Source: a candidate division LCP-89 bacterium B3_LCP
GTDB taxonomy: Bacteria > Electryoneota > B3-LCP
Direction: 5' to 3'
Length of the DNA: 64,000 nt
Assembly (NCBI GenBank): GCA_005223185.1
Contig: NJBN01000008.1
Span: 1 to 64,000 of the forward strand
Program-made: the position numbers and the translations under genes
The notes under the pieces: model-generated
What the model saw: the letters and a program-made list of their open reading frames with translations, nothing else
Told to the model about the DNA's origin: nothing
The model's database searches: none
In this document: positions 1 through 10,300 of the stretch, piece by piece
How positions within the stretch are numbered: the first letter of the stretch is position 1
Layout: each line of letters opens with the position of its first letter

Positions 1-1
1 G

Positions 2-1381
2 GTTTTCGGAGAAACCCATATAGGCGGATCGGTCTCCGGTGTTTGGACAGAAGGTGATAGTCCTTACATCGTCGAGAGTACTCTGACCATAGAGTCAGGT
101 GATACTTTAATAATTCAACCGAGAGTCGCTGTCCAATTCACCTCCAACGATACTCTTAGAGTTTTCGGGACACTGCTTGCTAAGGGCGCAGCGGGTGACT
201 CTATCTTCTTTGTCGGTAGTGACTTGTCCTCGTGGAAGGGAATCTGGTTCTATAATGAAACCGCCAGCACTTCAGAATTAGAATATGTCTCCATTGAAAG
301 ACCGCTGTACGGGGTGCGTGCTCAATATTGCAGCCCTTTAATTAGGTTCTGCACAATAAAGGCACATTCTGCGGGTGTTTATGCCTACTACGCAGATTTT
401 GAATTATTCGAATGTGATATCGACGTCGAAGGTTTGGAAGTTAATGGTGTAAGGTTGCGGGGTTCTAACGTTTCTGTCAATCGGTGCAACATCTCAGCTA
501 AAAACTTAAGCCCCACTCGCCTTGCTGTTGGTATCAGAGCCTACCTGTCAGAACCTGAGGTTTATAATTCCACCATCAACGTCGATGGAGTGGGTATTTC
601 GTTTGGCTGCTGGCTGGATTACGTCGATAAAGCAGTGTTCTCCTATAATCTAATAAATGTAATTTCCCAGAGTCAATCTCAGGGTGTTTTCCTCTTTGAA
701 AGTAGATATCCGGTATTCGTGAACAATACCATCGCCGTAGCATCTGGTCACTACGCTGATAAGTGCATCTATGCCTACCAGAACTCGCATCCCACGATTG
801 AGAATTGCATTCTCTATGGCGATAAATTCTCCAACGGTGTAGTAGCCAGCGATGGCTGCAATCCTTTAATTGGCTACACGGATATATACAACCATACAGA
901 TAATCTGATTGGATGCTCGGTGGGACCGGGATGCATTAGTCAAGACCCACTTTTTGTGGATTCTGATAAAGGTGATTTCAATCTTATGGTGCATTCCCCA
1001 TGCATCGATGCCGGTAATCCCGCCGCCCCCTTTGATCCGGATAACACCGTAGCTGACATGGGCTGTTACCCAGTTACGCAGGTGACCTATGTACCCCCTC
1101 AGGATTTGTCCAACCCCTTAGACTATTATCTAGTTGAAGCTTATCCCAATCCCTTTAATCCAACAATCCGTCTTCAGATTAATATTCCTACCAGGCAAGA
1201 GGTTAACCTGTCCATATATAACCTGAACGGTGAACTGGTAAGGGAAATAGTCGCAAGCACTTTAGATGCCGGGATGCATCATTTTACCTGGAATGCAGTG
1301 AATTCAGCTTCGGGGATTTACTGGGCTGTTCTTGCTACTGATGAAACCCGCAATGCGCTCCAGCTTATCCGTTTGAAATAA
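2..1381 (+). CDS. Secreted beta-helix protein with T9SS-type sorting domain (5' truncated by window)
   Basis: The frame is already open at the left edge and runs unbroken from base 2, so the real start lies outside the window and the internal ATG at 224 is not the start. The 459 visible residues are Asn/Gly/Ser-rich with short rung-like repeats (for example NSTINVDGVGISFG, NCILYGDKF), typical of right-handed parallel beta-helices, up to about residue 350. A C-terminal module follows, starting AYPNPFNPTIRLQI and ending LQLIRLK. This matches the type A sorting domain of type IX (Por) secretion, or the related FlgD-like Ig modules. I infer an exported, surface-attached protein. No catalytic residues can be named, so enzyme versus binding protein is open. 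Confidence 0.8.
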   Translation, partial: VFGETHIGGSVSGVWTEGDSPYIVESTLTIESGDTLIIQPRVAVQFTSNDTLRVFGTLLAKGAAGDSIFFVGSDLSSWKGIWFYNETASTSELEYVSIERPLYGVRAQYCSPLIRFCTIKAHSAGVYAYYADFELFECDIDVEGLEVNGVRLRGSNVSVNRCNISAKNLSPTRLAVGIRAYLSEPEVYNSTINVDGVGISFGCWLDYVDKAVFSYNLINVISQSQSQGVFLFESRYPVFVNNTIAVASGHYADKCIYAYQNSHPTIENCILYGDKFSNGVVASDGCNPLIGYTDIYNHTDNLIGCSVGPGCISQDPLFVDSDKGDFNLMVHSPCIDAGNPAAPFDPDNTVADMGCYPVTQVTYVPPQDLSNPLDYYLVEAYPNPFNPTIRLQINIPTRQEVNLSIYNLNGELVREIVASTLDAGMHHFTWNAVNSASGIYWAVLATDETRNALQLIRLK

Positions 1382-1403
1382 TAGAATCTGCCTGCTAATG
1401 TTT

Positions 1404-1425
1404 GCCGGCTTTTGCCGGCTTTTTC
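1404..1425 (+). terminator. Rho-independent terminator after the beta-helix gene
   Basis: GCCGGC (1404-1409), loop TTTT, GCCGGC (1414-1419), then a run of T. It lies 23 bases after the stop codon at 1381. Confidence 0.8.
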
Positions 1426-1545
1426 TTCTCTGTGCAAAATTTTCAGTATTTGGTGATATTTTCCGAATTTCACTTGTAATGTGTGCAAATAATGATTAAA
1501 TTCCCCACTGAATTAAATGGTTAAAATACCCATATAATTAGGATT

Positions 1546-2568
1546 ATGTGGAATTTACGCCATATTTGCGTCATCTTCTTGACGTTGACAATCTTCGCAT
1601 GTGATGCGCCCCGGGACAATCCCTATGATCCTGAATCCGGGAACTATATTGGGCCTGTTGGTGAAATTGATTCTGTTGGTTCTATAAGTGGGACTGTCAC
1701 CAGCCTGGGCTTCATAGCACTGCCGAATGTTCTCGTGTTAACCTCTCCTGGATACATCGGTGCGGTGACCAATTCCAACGGAGATTACCTGATCGAAGGA
1801 ATTAGCGCGGGCGATTATCAGGTTTTTTGTAATCCTGAAGGTTTCGAACCTGATACGCTGGACATTTCCGTGAATATCGGCCAGGTAACCGAGGCTGATT
1901 TCCGGCTTGATGCATTGCCAGTCATTGAAGATTTCCAGGTCATCTCACAATTCGTCCACCAAATAAATCCACCTGTACCACCCGAATATCACATAATTTT
2001 CGCCCAAACACTTCTCACCGAACCGGACGGATTAAATGATATTGTGAGCGTTACCTTACATATTGAAGATTTCCTTGATACCCTTATGTCCTATAACCCG
2101 GATTCGAGTTCTGGCGGCTCTTTTTATTATGATTTTTATCTTCCTGAGGAACAGTTCCCTTACGGAAATGTGGACAGCATCCGGTGGAAGCACTTCTCTT
2201 GCACCGTCGAAGACACATCGGGGAACAGCAGCGCTACTGAACCCATTCCTGTAATGCGCTTCTTTGAAACCTACCCCATTCCTACGAGTCCTATCGATGA
2301 TGAGGTGGTTGGACCACCAGAGGTTGCACTGATCTGGGAAGAATTTGACCAGACGTTCTTTTTTACGTATGATGTGAGAGTCTATAGAGAGATAGGTTCC
2401 AATGTATATTCGCTGTTCTGGCAACAATCCGGAATATCTGCTTCCGTAACCACCGTTACGGTTAATAGTAGTTTTGTCAATGATGAGTATTACTGGGAAC
2501 TCTGGGTCTTCGATGAATACGAAAATTCCGCTCGCTCTGCTAAAGCACACTTTGTCTATCAACAGTAA
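1546..2568 (+). CDS. Lipoprotein with carboxypeptidase-regulatory-like and Fn3-like domains
   Basis: 340 residues. The N-terminus (MWNLRHICVIFLTLTIFAC) is a lipoprotein signal peptide with lipobox TIFAC, so Cys19 would be lipidated. The mature start DAPRDNPYDPESGNY is common in surface lipoproteins of FCB-like bacteria. Residues about 45-125 (GSISGTVTSLG...GDYQVFCNPEGF) resemble a carboxypeptidase regulatory-like/CarboxypepD_reg beta-sandwich. The last 90 residues (YPIPTSPIDDEVVGPPEVAL...YYWELWVFDEY) look like a fibronectin-type fold. No enzyme motif is present. It lies 28 bases upstream of the sigma-54 activator gene and is probably co-transcribed with it. A TATAAT hexamer at 1533-1538 is so close to the ATG that a leaderless mRNA is possible. 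Confidence 0.75.
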   Translation: MWNLRHICVIFLTLTIFACDAPRDNPYDPESGNYIGPVGEIDSVGSISGTVTSLGFIALPNVLVLTSPGYIGAVTNSNGDYLIEGISAGDYQVFCNPEGFEPDTLDISVNIGQVTEADFRLDALPVIEDFQVISQFVHQINPPVPPEYHIIFAQTLLTEPDGLNDIVSVTLHIEDFLDTLMSYNPDSSSGGSFYYDFYLPEEQFPYGNVDSIRWKHFSCTVEDTSGNSSATEPIPVMRFFETYPIPTSPIDDEVVGPPEVALIWEEFDQTFFFTYDVRVYREIGSNVYSLFWQQSGISASVTTVTVNSSFVNDEYYWELWVFDEYENSARSAKAHFVYQQ

Positions 2569-2596
2569 ATCAGGTGTTTTGTTAGCTTGAACCATC

Positions 2597-4096
2597 ATGA
2601 ATGAATCTGGCAACGAACTCAGTCCCGAACAGCAGCAAGCGCTTCTCGATATCGGACAGGCTATTAACTCCATACCTCAGAAGCAGCCACTGCTGGAAAA
2701 GGTCATGGATATAGCCGCAGAAGCGATAAAAGCTGAGCGCGGTTTCTTAGTTCTGAAGGATGGAGATAGCAATACCTTGCGGATGTCAGTTGCATTAAAC
2801 ATGACCGAAGGCGCGGCTGACAGCATTATCAAACCATCTGCGAGTGTGGTCAACAAAGTGCTTCAGGAAAATACTCCCTTGTGGACGGTTGATGCCCAGG
2901 ATGATCCCCGTCTGTCCGGGTCCCAGTCAATAGTCAATCTGAAGATCACTGCTGTCGCCTGTGTGCCGCTCATCCTGAAAGGTGAAACTATCGGAGTTAT
3001 TTATTTAGATAGCACTATTAACAGACAGCGCTTTAACGAATCAACCCTTAGTTTTCTGCAAGCCTTTGCCAATCAGGCTGCGCTGGCAATTGAAAATGCC
3101 AGGCTAATTGAAGCTCTGCAGATAGAGAATAGAATGCTGCATACTGAATTGCAGCGCACCTATGGCTTTCCTGAAATCATAGGAAACAGCACCAAAATGC
3201 AGGCTGTTTTCGACATGATGAGCAAGATTTTACATTCAGATATTTCCGTTCTGCTTGAAGGTGAATCCGGTACCGGCAAGGAACTGGTAGCTCGTGCTAT
3301 TCACTATAATGGTCACAGGCGCGACTATGCGTTTTTGGCACAGTTCTGCGGAAACTTATCGGAAAGCCTTCTGGAAAGCGAGCTGTTCGGTCATAAGAAG
3401 GGCTCCTTCACCGGCGCTATTTCTGATAAGCGGGGCCTCTTTGAAATAGCCGATAATGGCACCTTTTTCCTGGATGAAATAGCTGATATCAGCCCTACCA
3501 TACAGGCGAAGTTACTTCGAGTTCTGCAGGAAGGGATATTCCGGCGGGTGGGAGATACTGAAGATCGCAAGGTAGATGTGCGCATAATTTCTGCCACCAA
3601 TAAAAACCTAAGAATCGAAGTTGAAAAAGGAAATTTCAGAGAAGACCTCTATTACCGCTTAAATGTAATTTCAATGACAATGCCGCCACTGCGGGAACGA
3701 AGAACGGATATCCCCGTATTGGTTCACCACGTTCTCAAAAGGATAGCTGAAAAGTCCGGTCAGAAAATCAGGAAGATAGAAGCTAATGCATTAAAAGCTC
3801 TAACTCGCTACAACTGGCCCGGCAATGTCAGGGAACTGGAAAATACCATCGAACGTGCCGTGGTCCTGGCTGATAACAGCAGCATCACCACAAACGATCT
3901 GCTCATCCCTGAATCAAGTGCTGAAGGACTGACACCCAGAACTCTCAAAGAGCAGGAAAAAGAGATTGTCTTAAAAACATTAGAAGAATGTGAAGGCAAT
4001 AAGACCAGAACGGCTGACGTGTTAGGTGTGTCGCTCCGCTGGCTGCACTATAAACTATCCGAATGGAACGCGGGAAAAACGAAGCAACAAGCTTAA
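2597..4096 (+). CDS. Sigma-54-dependent transcriptional activator (GAF-AAA-Fis HTH)
   Basis: 499 residues in classical enhancer-binding-protein order: an N-terminal GAF-like sensor (about 20-175, ending in the helix NQAALAIENARLIEAL), a AAA+ domain with Walker A GESGTGKE near residue 222, the sigma-54 contact loop as GSFTGA (variant of GAFTGA), Walker B GTFFLDEIADI, and the NWPGNVRELEN segment, then a Fis-type helix-turn-helix at the C-terminus (NKTRTADVLGVS...YKLSEW). The first AAA region AFLAQFCGNLSESLLESELFG departs from the usual VNCGAL pattern. It should drive transcription from -24/-12 promoters with RpoN in response to a small ligand or to the neighbouring kinase. The kinase gene starts 43 bases downstream, and a GAAA-capped hairpin (about 4102-4117) sits between them. 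Confidence 0.9.
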   Translation: MNESGNELSPEQQQALLDIGQAINSIPQKQPLLEKVMDIAAEAIKAERGFLVLKDGDSNTLRMSVALNMTEGAADSIIKPSASVVNKVLQENTPLWTVDAQDDPRLSGSQSIVNLKITAVACVPLILKGETIGVIYLDSTINRQRFNESTLSFLQAFANQAALAIENARLIEALQIENRMLHTELQRTYGFPEIIGNSTKMQAVFDMMSKILHSDISVLLEGESGTGKELVARAIHYNGHRRDYAFLAQFCGNLSESLLESELFGHKKGSFTGAISDKRGLFEIADNGTFFLDEIADISPTIQAKLLRVLQEGIFRRVGDTEDRKVDVRIISATNKNLRIEVEKGNFREDLYYRLNVISMTMPPLRERRTDIPVLVHHVLKRIAEKSGQKIRKIEANALKALTRYNWPGNVRELENTIERAVVLADNSSITTNDLLIPESSAEGLTPRTLKEQEKEIVLKTLEECEGNKTRTADVLGVSLRWLHYKLSEWNAGKTKQQA

Positions 4097-4139
4097 GAAT
4101 CAGGCGAAAGCCTGAACTTCTCTCCTTCGGTGTTTTCCA

Positions 4140-5921
4140 ATGAATTCTGAAGTAGAATTTGAAGGTTTCCGAATAGATGAAGTGCTGTCGAGAAGCAGCA
4201 CTACGAGTGTTTACCGTGCTTTCCAACACTCTCTGCAGCGACCAGTCCTGATCAAAGAGCTGCGCCCGGAACTCTTCCAGGATGAGGATTTAAGGGAACG
4301 ATTTGAACGAGAAGCACGGGCATGCGCTCGCATTAAGCACGAAAATATCGTTGATATCTACGAACTTTCCTCCAGTTCAGAGCGAATTTTTCTGGTGATG
4401 GAATTCATTGATGGTTGCTCTTTGGCAAATCTCATACATGAACATTCCCCGCTGCCCATCAACTTAGTAAGCGCACTGATTATGCAAACTCTCCGTGGGT
4501 TGGCTTGTGCTCATTCGCAAGGGGTGGTTCATCGGGATATGAAACCCGAAAACATCCTTATCTCCAGGGATGGCTGGGTGAAAATTTCGGATTTCGGTTT
4601 GGCGAGATTTGAAGGGATATCCTCTGTAACTCGCGCCGGAACTGTGGTTGGGACTCCTGCATACCTGTCACCTGAAGCAATCAGCGGGGGAAAAGTCGGA
4701 CCGGCAAGTGACATATTTTCACTTGGTGTGACCTTTTACCAGGCGTTCACTGGTGAAAATCCCTTCCATGCCGAGCACTTCTCTGACAGCTTGAACAAGG
4801 TTCTTTCTGTAAACCCTAAAAAACTCAGTCTGGTGCGTGATGATGTACCGGTGGATTTCGATCGCATCCTGCAAAAAATGCTTGAAAAACAGGTCTCTAA
4901 AAGATGGAATGCCTGTGAAGATATTATAAATGAATTGGGTAAAATTGATGCGGTTGTAGCTTTAGGTCCTCCAAAATTCGAAGTACTCAAATTCTGGGGG
5001 AAACCTGATGATCAGGATTACAGAACGCCAACCGAGAGCGTAGATGTTTCTATTATAGGGAAATCTGCAAAGAAAAAGCCATTCGTTTGGATTGGCTTGA
5101 GTGTATCGATTGCTTTATTTATTCTCCTCTATTGGTCAGGAATTTTTCAGGGGAAGCAGAAAGATGAAATCTCCCAATCAGTAGCAAATAATAGCAGTTT
5201 GGCTGCAATGGTAGTCGATACTGCATATTCCAAAGCTGATTCCGTTGAGGATTTTCCTGGGATGAAAAGTTTAAAAAACAGCGACGAAAATTTACCAGTA
5301 GAGGAAGAGGAATCTATCGATGATGATATTGTCGTTTCAGGAGATAGAATAACAATAGTTGAGAAGATTGAACCTGAGGAAGTTAGTACTGTGAATCTTC
5401 AGAAACAGGTAGATGTACCGGTAGAAGGGGAACCGGTCGATGAAGATTCCCAATCTGAAATGCTTATTTCTGAATTGGTCATTCCTGACGTTCCCGCGCG
5501 TGTCTTTATTCAATGTGATCCTTGGGCAGACGTGTATGTGGATGAAGTGCTTAAAGGGAAAACTCCCCTTGATTACGTTCAGATTGACCCCGGTGAACAT
5601 CAGTTAGTCTTTCGTCATCCCCAATTTGCTCCGGCTGTTCGCAACGTAGAACTGAAACCGGGTGAAGACCTGGTTCTAAAAATCAATTTTTGGGAATCTG
5701 TTGGACGAATTGTGATTCTCGTGGATTCCTGGGCGGAAGTGTATGTCGATGGTAATTATATAGATGTCACACCTTTGAAAGAACCGCTGGTCGTGCCCTT
5801 GGGAACGACTACTATAACTTTGAAGAACCCCGCTTCACCCATTTGGGAAGAGAAAATTCGCTTTCACAAAGGTGATCCCCCTTGCACACTGCGTGTCAAC
5901 TTGAAGCCGTACGATGGATAA
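4140..5921 (+). CDS. Transmembrane Ser/Thr protein kinase with two PEGA domains
   Basis: 593 residues. The N-terminal Hanks-type kinase (about 10-265) has the ATP-binding lysine in VLIKEL, the catalytic loop HRDMKPENILI near residue 131, the DFGLARF loop near 150 and GTPAYLSPE. A single membrane helix follows near 314-336 (WIGLSVSIALFILLYW). An acidic linker leads to two tandem PEGA repeats at about 452-522 (VFIQCDPWADVYVDEVLKGK) and 523-590 (VILVDSWAEVYVDGNYI). The kinase faces the cytoplasm and the PEGA repeats face the periplasm or cell surface, where PEGA domains are thought to bind surface layers or glycans. It overlaps the next gene by 8 bases. Placement after a sigma-54 activator suggests a shared signalling pathway, which is inference. 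Confidence 0.9.
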   Translation: MNSEVEFEGFRIDEVLSRSSTTSVYRAFQHSLQRPVLIKELRPELFQDEDLRERFEREARACARIKHENIVDIYELSSSSERIFLVMEFIDGCSLANLIHEHSPLPINLVSALIMQTLRGLACAHSQGVVHRDMKPENILISRDGWVKISDFGLARFEGISSVTRAGTVVGTPAYLSPEAISGGKVGPASDIFSLGVTFYQAFTGENPFHAEHFSDSLNKVLSVNPKKLSLVRDDVPVDFDRILQKMLEKQVSKRWNACEDIINELGKIDAVVALGPPKFEVLKFWGKPDDQDYRTPTESVDVSIIGKSAKKKPFVWIGLSVSIALFILLYWSGIFQGKQKDEISQSVANNSSLAAMVVDTAYSKADSVEDFPGMKSLKNSDENLPVEEEESIDDDIVVSGDRITIVEKIEPEEVSTVNLQKQVDVPVEGEPVDEDSQSEMLISELVIPDVPARVFIQCDPWADVYVDEVLKGKTPLDYVQIDPGEHQLVFRHPQFAPAVRNVELKPGEDLVLKINFWESVGRIVILVDSWAEVYVDGNYIDVTPLKEPLVVPLGTTTITLKNPASPIWEEKIRFHKGDPPCTLRVNLKPYDG

Positions 5922-6753
5922 GCATGACTACAAAATGTGTCTGATTCATATTATCAGGCTCCCTCTCTTTTCTATAATCGGTATCGCCGTATTCTATTTG
6001 TTTATTGTGAGTTCGGCTGACGCTCAAAATTCAGAATCGGAAATCATCCAAAGCGTCATCTCTCTATATGCTGAAGGTAAATTCAAAGATGCTGAAATCA
6101 CGGCTTTAAGGGCTCTGCAGAATGATGAAGTTTTGGCTAAGATAGACCGGGCGGAACTATACCGTATTCTGGGTTTCGCCTATGTTGCCCAGGGTGAAAA
6201 TGAGAAGGCTAAGAGGCAGTTCATATCTTGGTTGGAAATTGACTCACTGGCAAATCTGAATCCCCTCTATATATCACCCAAGATCAGAAATGTCTTCAAT
6301 CAGGCTCATGAAGAATATATTTTAAAAAAGACCGAAAGTCCACCCCTTGATTATTCTGGTATGCAGCGGCAGCTTAATGCTGTTAAGCGTTCCTTATTTT
6401 TCCCCGGATTAGGGCAATTGTATCGAGGTCAGCAAGTGAAGGGTTATACCTTACTGGTTTCAGAAATCGCCCTGCTGGGTACTTTCGCCTACTGCCAGGT
6501 GAACTATAATAATGCCCGCGACCGCTACCTGGCAGAACGTGATCCAACGCAGATGCAGGAGTTGTACGATGAATATAATGCCTATAATTACGGTCGCATC
6601 GCTTCCGCCGCCGCCGCTGTGGGTGTTTACCTGTATTCGCTATTTGATGCTCTATATGCCTCTGATAAATCAGACCAAGACGATTCCTTCACCATCTCCG
6701 TTTCCCCTGCTCCCAGGTACTTTGTCACCTTAACCATCCCCTTAGGAAACTAA
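5914..6753 (+). CDS. DUF5683-like membrane protein with TPR-like N-terminal region
   Basis: 279 residues. The N-terminus has a hydrophobic signal segment (LPLFSIIGIAVFYLFIVSSA) ending before ADAQ. ATG 5914 overlaps the kinase stop; ATG 5935 is an alternative. Residues about 45-120 form paired helices resembling a TPR (SLYAEGKFKDAEITALRALQ, YVAQGENEKAKRQFISWLE). The C-terminal part has the motif RSLFFPGLGQLYRGQQVKGY and two further hydrophobic helices, typical of DUF5683 proteins, whose function is unknown. It is translationally coupled to the PEGA kinase gene, so it may help position or present the kinase complex in the envelope. Family call moderately sure, role unknown. Confidence 0.75.
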   Translation: MDKHDYKMCLIHIIRLPLFSIIGIAVFYLFIVSSADAQNSESEIIQSVISLYAEGKFKDAEITALRALQNDEVLAKIDRAELYRILGFAYVAQGENEKAKRQFISWLEIDSLANLNPLYISPKIRNVFNQAHEEYILKKTESPPLDYSGMQRQLNAVKRSLFFPGLGQLYRGQQVKGYTLLVSEIALLGTFAYCQVNYNNARDRYLAERDPTQMQELYDEYNAYNYGRIASAAAAVGVYLYSLFDALYASDKSDQDDSFTISVSPAPRYFVTLTIPLGN

Positions 6754-7013
6754 CTAGAAAGCTGCACACTCTGCACCAACCTTGCAAGGATTGCCAATTC
6801 ATGGCATAAGAATCAACCGATTTCCCCCTGAAAACTTCTGGCACGGTGTTTGTCCTTATCTAAGTACAGATTATAGAAACCTCCTGAATGTTTTGGAGGT
6901 TAATGCACTGAGGAAGCTACTGGGCGCAACCTCATTGATATGGTAGAGATTACTGCTTGCTTTGAACTGCAAATACTGCACGGGCTAATTTAATTGAATC
7001 GACTCTGCCGATG
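6754..7013. other. Gene-free stretch with several short hairpins
   Basis: No ORF with convincing coding character. Visible structure: the palindrome CCTTGCAAGG (6780-6789), TGCCA/TGGCA (6792-6806), a 7-bp stem AACCTCC/GGAGGTT (6878-6884 and 6895-6901), then the terminator at 7014-7048. It could be a long 3' UTR or an unrecognised small RNA. I compared it mentally with 6S, tmRNA, SRP RNA and RNase P RNA hallmarks and saw no match. Confidence 0.35.
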
Positions 7014-7048
7014 CACCGGTGTATAGTGATATATGCCGGTGTTTTTTT
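7014..7048 (+). terminator. Rho-independent terminator
   Basis: Stem CACCGG (7014-7019) with CCGGTG (7036-7041), then seven T (7042-7048). It lies 260 bases beyond the DUF5683-like gene, so it ends that transcript or a separate small RNA. Confidence 0.65.
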
Positions 7049-7166
7049 ATGTGCTTTCAGACGCTCTCCTCTGATAGTTCTCTTCATGCGATTGACTCCC
7101 TGAAGTCGATTGTTTCAGAAATGGGGGATTTCCATATTCTCAAAGAAGCATAATTTTTTTTTCGTC

Positions 7167-7195
7167 TTGCATTGTGGAGAAATTTTTCGTATATT
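7167..7195 (+). promoter_or_regulatory. Possible sigma-70 promoter for the C25-like gene
   Basis: TTGCAT (7167-7172), 17-base spacer, TATATT (7190-7195). The -35 box is weak. It leaves a leader of about 135 bases before the ATG at 7338. Confidence 0.35.
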
Positions 7196-7337
7196 ATACA
7201 GATTCTGTATCGTCCGATCAGTTCGACGATAAGAAAAGAAGAAAAATCGAATGTAAGTTGAGAGGGCTTTGGCGCAGCATCGCACGCGCTGCACCACTCA
7301 CCTAATTACTACTTAATCCAACATGGGAGATGTGCGC

Positions 7338-10300
7338 ATGAAAATCCGTCAAATCATGATATGTCTGGTAGTGCTGCTTCTTGGGCTTACTGTAGCGCAC
7401 GCAGAATATTTACAACTCCGTGCTGATGTTCAGGACGACAGATCGCAGATAAATGTTCTGCAGCACGATAACAACCAGGTACAAATAGAAGTCCGTTTAG
7501 CAGGGCTTGAACTCTTCGAAGGCGCTTTAGACGGCCGCAACTGGGATCGAGTTATGATTCCCGGCGGTGGATTTAATCTGGAGCTGGGCTGTCCTGAAGT
7601 TCCCCATTTCACACGCCTCTTAGCCATACCTGACCGTTCCGGGGCGCGAGTTGAGTTCGAAGCATTAGAAACCACAGTCTTGACCGGAATTGATCTGATG
7701 CCCGCGCAAGGGGTTGAACCGGAAGAGCATGAAAAGCATAAAACCGCCTCAAGTTATGATGAAGGCGTATATTCGCAGGATGCTCTATATCCAGTAATTG
7801 AAGCGGTTACTGGCGAACCGGCTATCATACGAGGTTTACGAGTTATTCCGGTGCAGATGAACCCCATCCGCTACAACCCGGTTACCGGCGAACTGCATAT
7901 CATTCACAGGTATAAGATCACTATCCATTTTGAAGGAACTGACCTCCGTAACGTGCCCCAACGCCCCATGCGTTCAGTTTCCCGAGCCTGGTATCGGACA
8001 ATGGGCAATATGATAATGAACTTAGACCAACAGGGTCTGGATGAAATTAAACTGGGATCCTATCTCATAGTTTGTGAAAATAACAATAATCTAGTCGATA
8101 ACCTCCTGCCGGCCTTGGTGGACTGGAAAATCCGCAAAGGGCATACTGTCGCAATTGAGACATTCTCTCCAGGATCATCGAATAATACCATTAAGAACAT
8201 TATACAAAATGCCTATAATACCTGGGAGGTTCCCCCTGAATACGTTCTCCTCTTTGGTGATACCGCCGGTGATTACAGTTTACCAGGTTGGAGTCCTGAC
8301 GGTATCGATCATCCCTATTCGCAATTGGATGGGGGGGATATCCTGGCGGATGTGGCTGTTGGACGGCTCCCAGCTGATGATGATTACGAAGCTGCCGTGA
8401 TGATTAACAAGGTTCTATTCTATGAGAAAATGCCCTATACCGCCAATAGCGATTGGTACCATCAGGGTTGTTTAGTTGCAGGATCTTCATCTGGAGGATT
8501 CTCTTCTATCATGACCAACCGGTGGATTAAGGCTAGAATGGTCGATCGAGAATACACCCGCATCGATACTTTCTGGCACTGGATGAGCGGTTCTGTTGCA
8601 ACTACCCTTAACAATGCCATCAACGATGGTGTACTCTATGTCAACTACCGTGGATATTGGGGTATGGAAAACTTCACGACCTCCATGATCAATAGCTTGA
8701 CCAATGGTCGTAAGCTTCCGTTTGTAGTTACAATCACGTGCGACACAGGCGGGTTCGATGGTTATAGTGAATCCTTCATGGAACGATTTTCCAATGTCGG
8801 ATCACCTACAACACCGAAAGGAGCAATCGGTGCAATAGGGACTGCTACTACAGGCACTCATACGAAATATAATAATACCGTAGCCGATGGCATTTATGCT
8901 GGTATCTTCGATGAGGGAATCACACAACCTGGAAATGCATTGAATCGAGGCAAATTGGAGATGTACAATGCTTACCAGGCACATCAATCTGGGACTGTTG
9001 AAAATTACAGCAAATGGAATGCCCTTGCGGGAGATCCTGGTCTCGAACTGTTCACACATGCCATTCAGTATATGGAATGCACTATTCCTACGACAGTCAG
9101 TTGGGGAGAGAATTCCCTCACGCTTGCAGTAAGCGAAACGGGCGTGGGAGCGCTTGAAGATGCCGTTGTCTGTTTCTATAAGGAATATGACCTGCACGAT
9201 GTAGGACTGACAGATGCTGCTGGACAGATAACCCTGCCTTTAGATTTGATCTCAGCTGGCAATGTGAAGATAACCATCACCAAGCAGAATTTCTATCCCA
9301 TAGTGGATTCACTAGACGTCGTACAAGCGGCTGTTGCTGTGGGTTATTACGACCACTCAGTGGATGATGATAACAACGGTACGAGTTCAGGTGATAATGA
9401 CGGTATAATTAACCCCGGTGAAACGGTTGAACTTCCTCTGACGTTCAAGAATTTCGGCTCCTCTACCACTGCAACCTCTGTTAGCGTTACCGCTACAGAA
9501 TCTGACGATTTCGCGACACTGGGTGACGATTTTGAGACCTTCCCCAACATCTCTGCCGGATCTACTGCCAACAGTCAGGATGACCTGGATATTGACATCG
9601 CAGCCGATTGCCCCAATGGTCACGTGATCCAACTGATACTGGATACGCAGACAGATCAGGGTTCCTGGGATGGACTGCTGGAACTTGAAGTTGTTTCCTA
9701 TGACATGATGGTGCGTTCAGCATATGCTACTGGCAGTGATACCCTTCTATCCCCAGGTGAAACGTCAGATTTTGTCCTGGAAGTAGGGAATATCGGTGAT
9801 AAGACAGCATCTTCGCTCAGTGCAACGGTTACTTCACTTAGTTCCTATGTCACAGTCAATGATGATTATGCTAGCTTTGGTACCGTAAATGTGGGTGTGA
9901 CTGCAACCTGCAGCGGTAATCCTTTCAATCTAACGGCATCAGAAGAAACGCCACCGGGATTCTTAGCTAACCTTGAAGTGGTTTTTACCAGTTCGACTGG
10001 TGCCACACAGACAGATACTATCACCATCGCGCTGGGCGTTAAAACTATGAACGACCCATCAGGGCCGGATGAATACGGCTACTACTGCTTCGATAATAGC
10101 GATTATGCATATCCCAAAGCCCCGACGTATGACTGGGTTGAAATAGATCCAAGTTACGGCGGGTCTGGTTTCCAACTGGTCATTTATGACAGCTACGAAA
10201 ATGACGATATGTCCATCACTCTTCCTTTACCGTTCACCTTTAGGTACTACGGTGAAGATGTCGATGTAATTACTGTTTGCAGCAATGGATGGATCTCATC

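Noticed and set aside
2056-2673. 205-codon minus-strand ORF
   Set aside because: Opposite the lipoprotein and sigma-54 activator genes, low-complexity product without family features.
6754-7048. RNase P, 6S, tmRNA or SRP RNA
   Set aside because: A GAGGAAGCTACTGGGC word looks faintly like RNase P, but none of the other conserved blocks is present.
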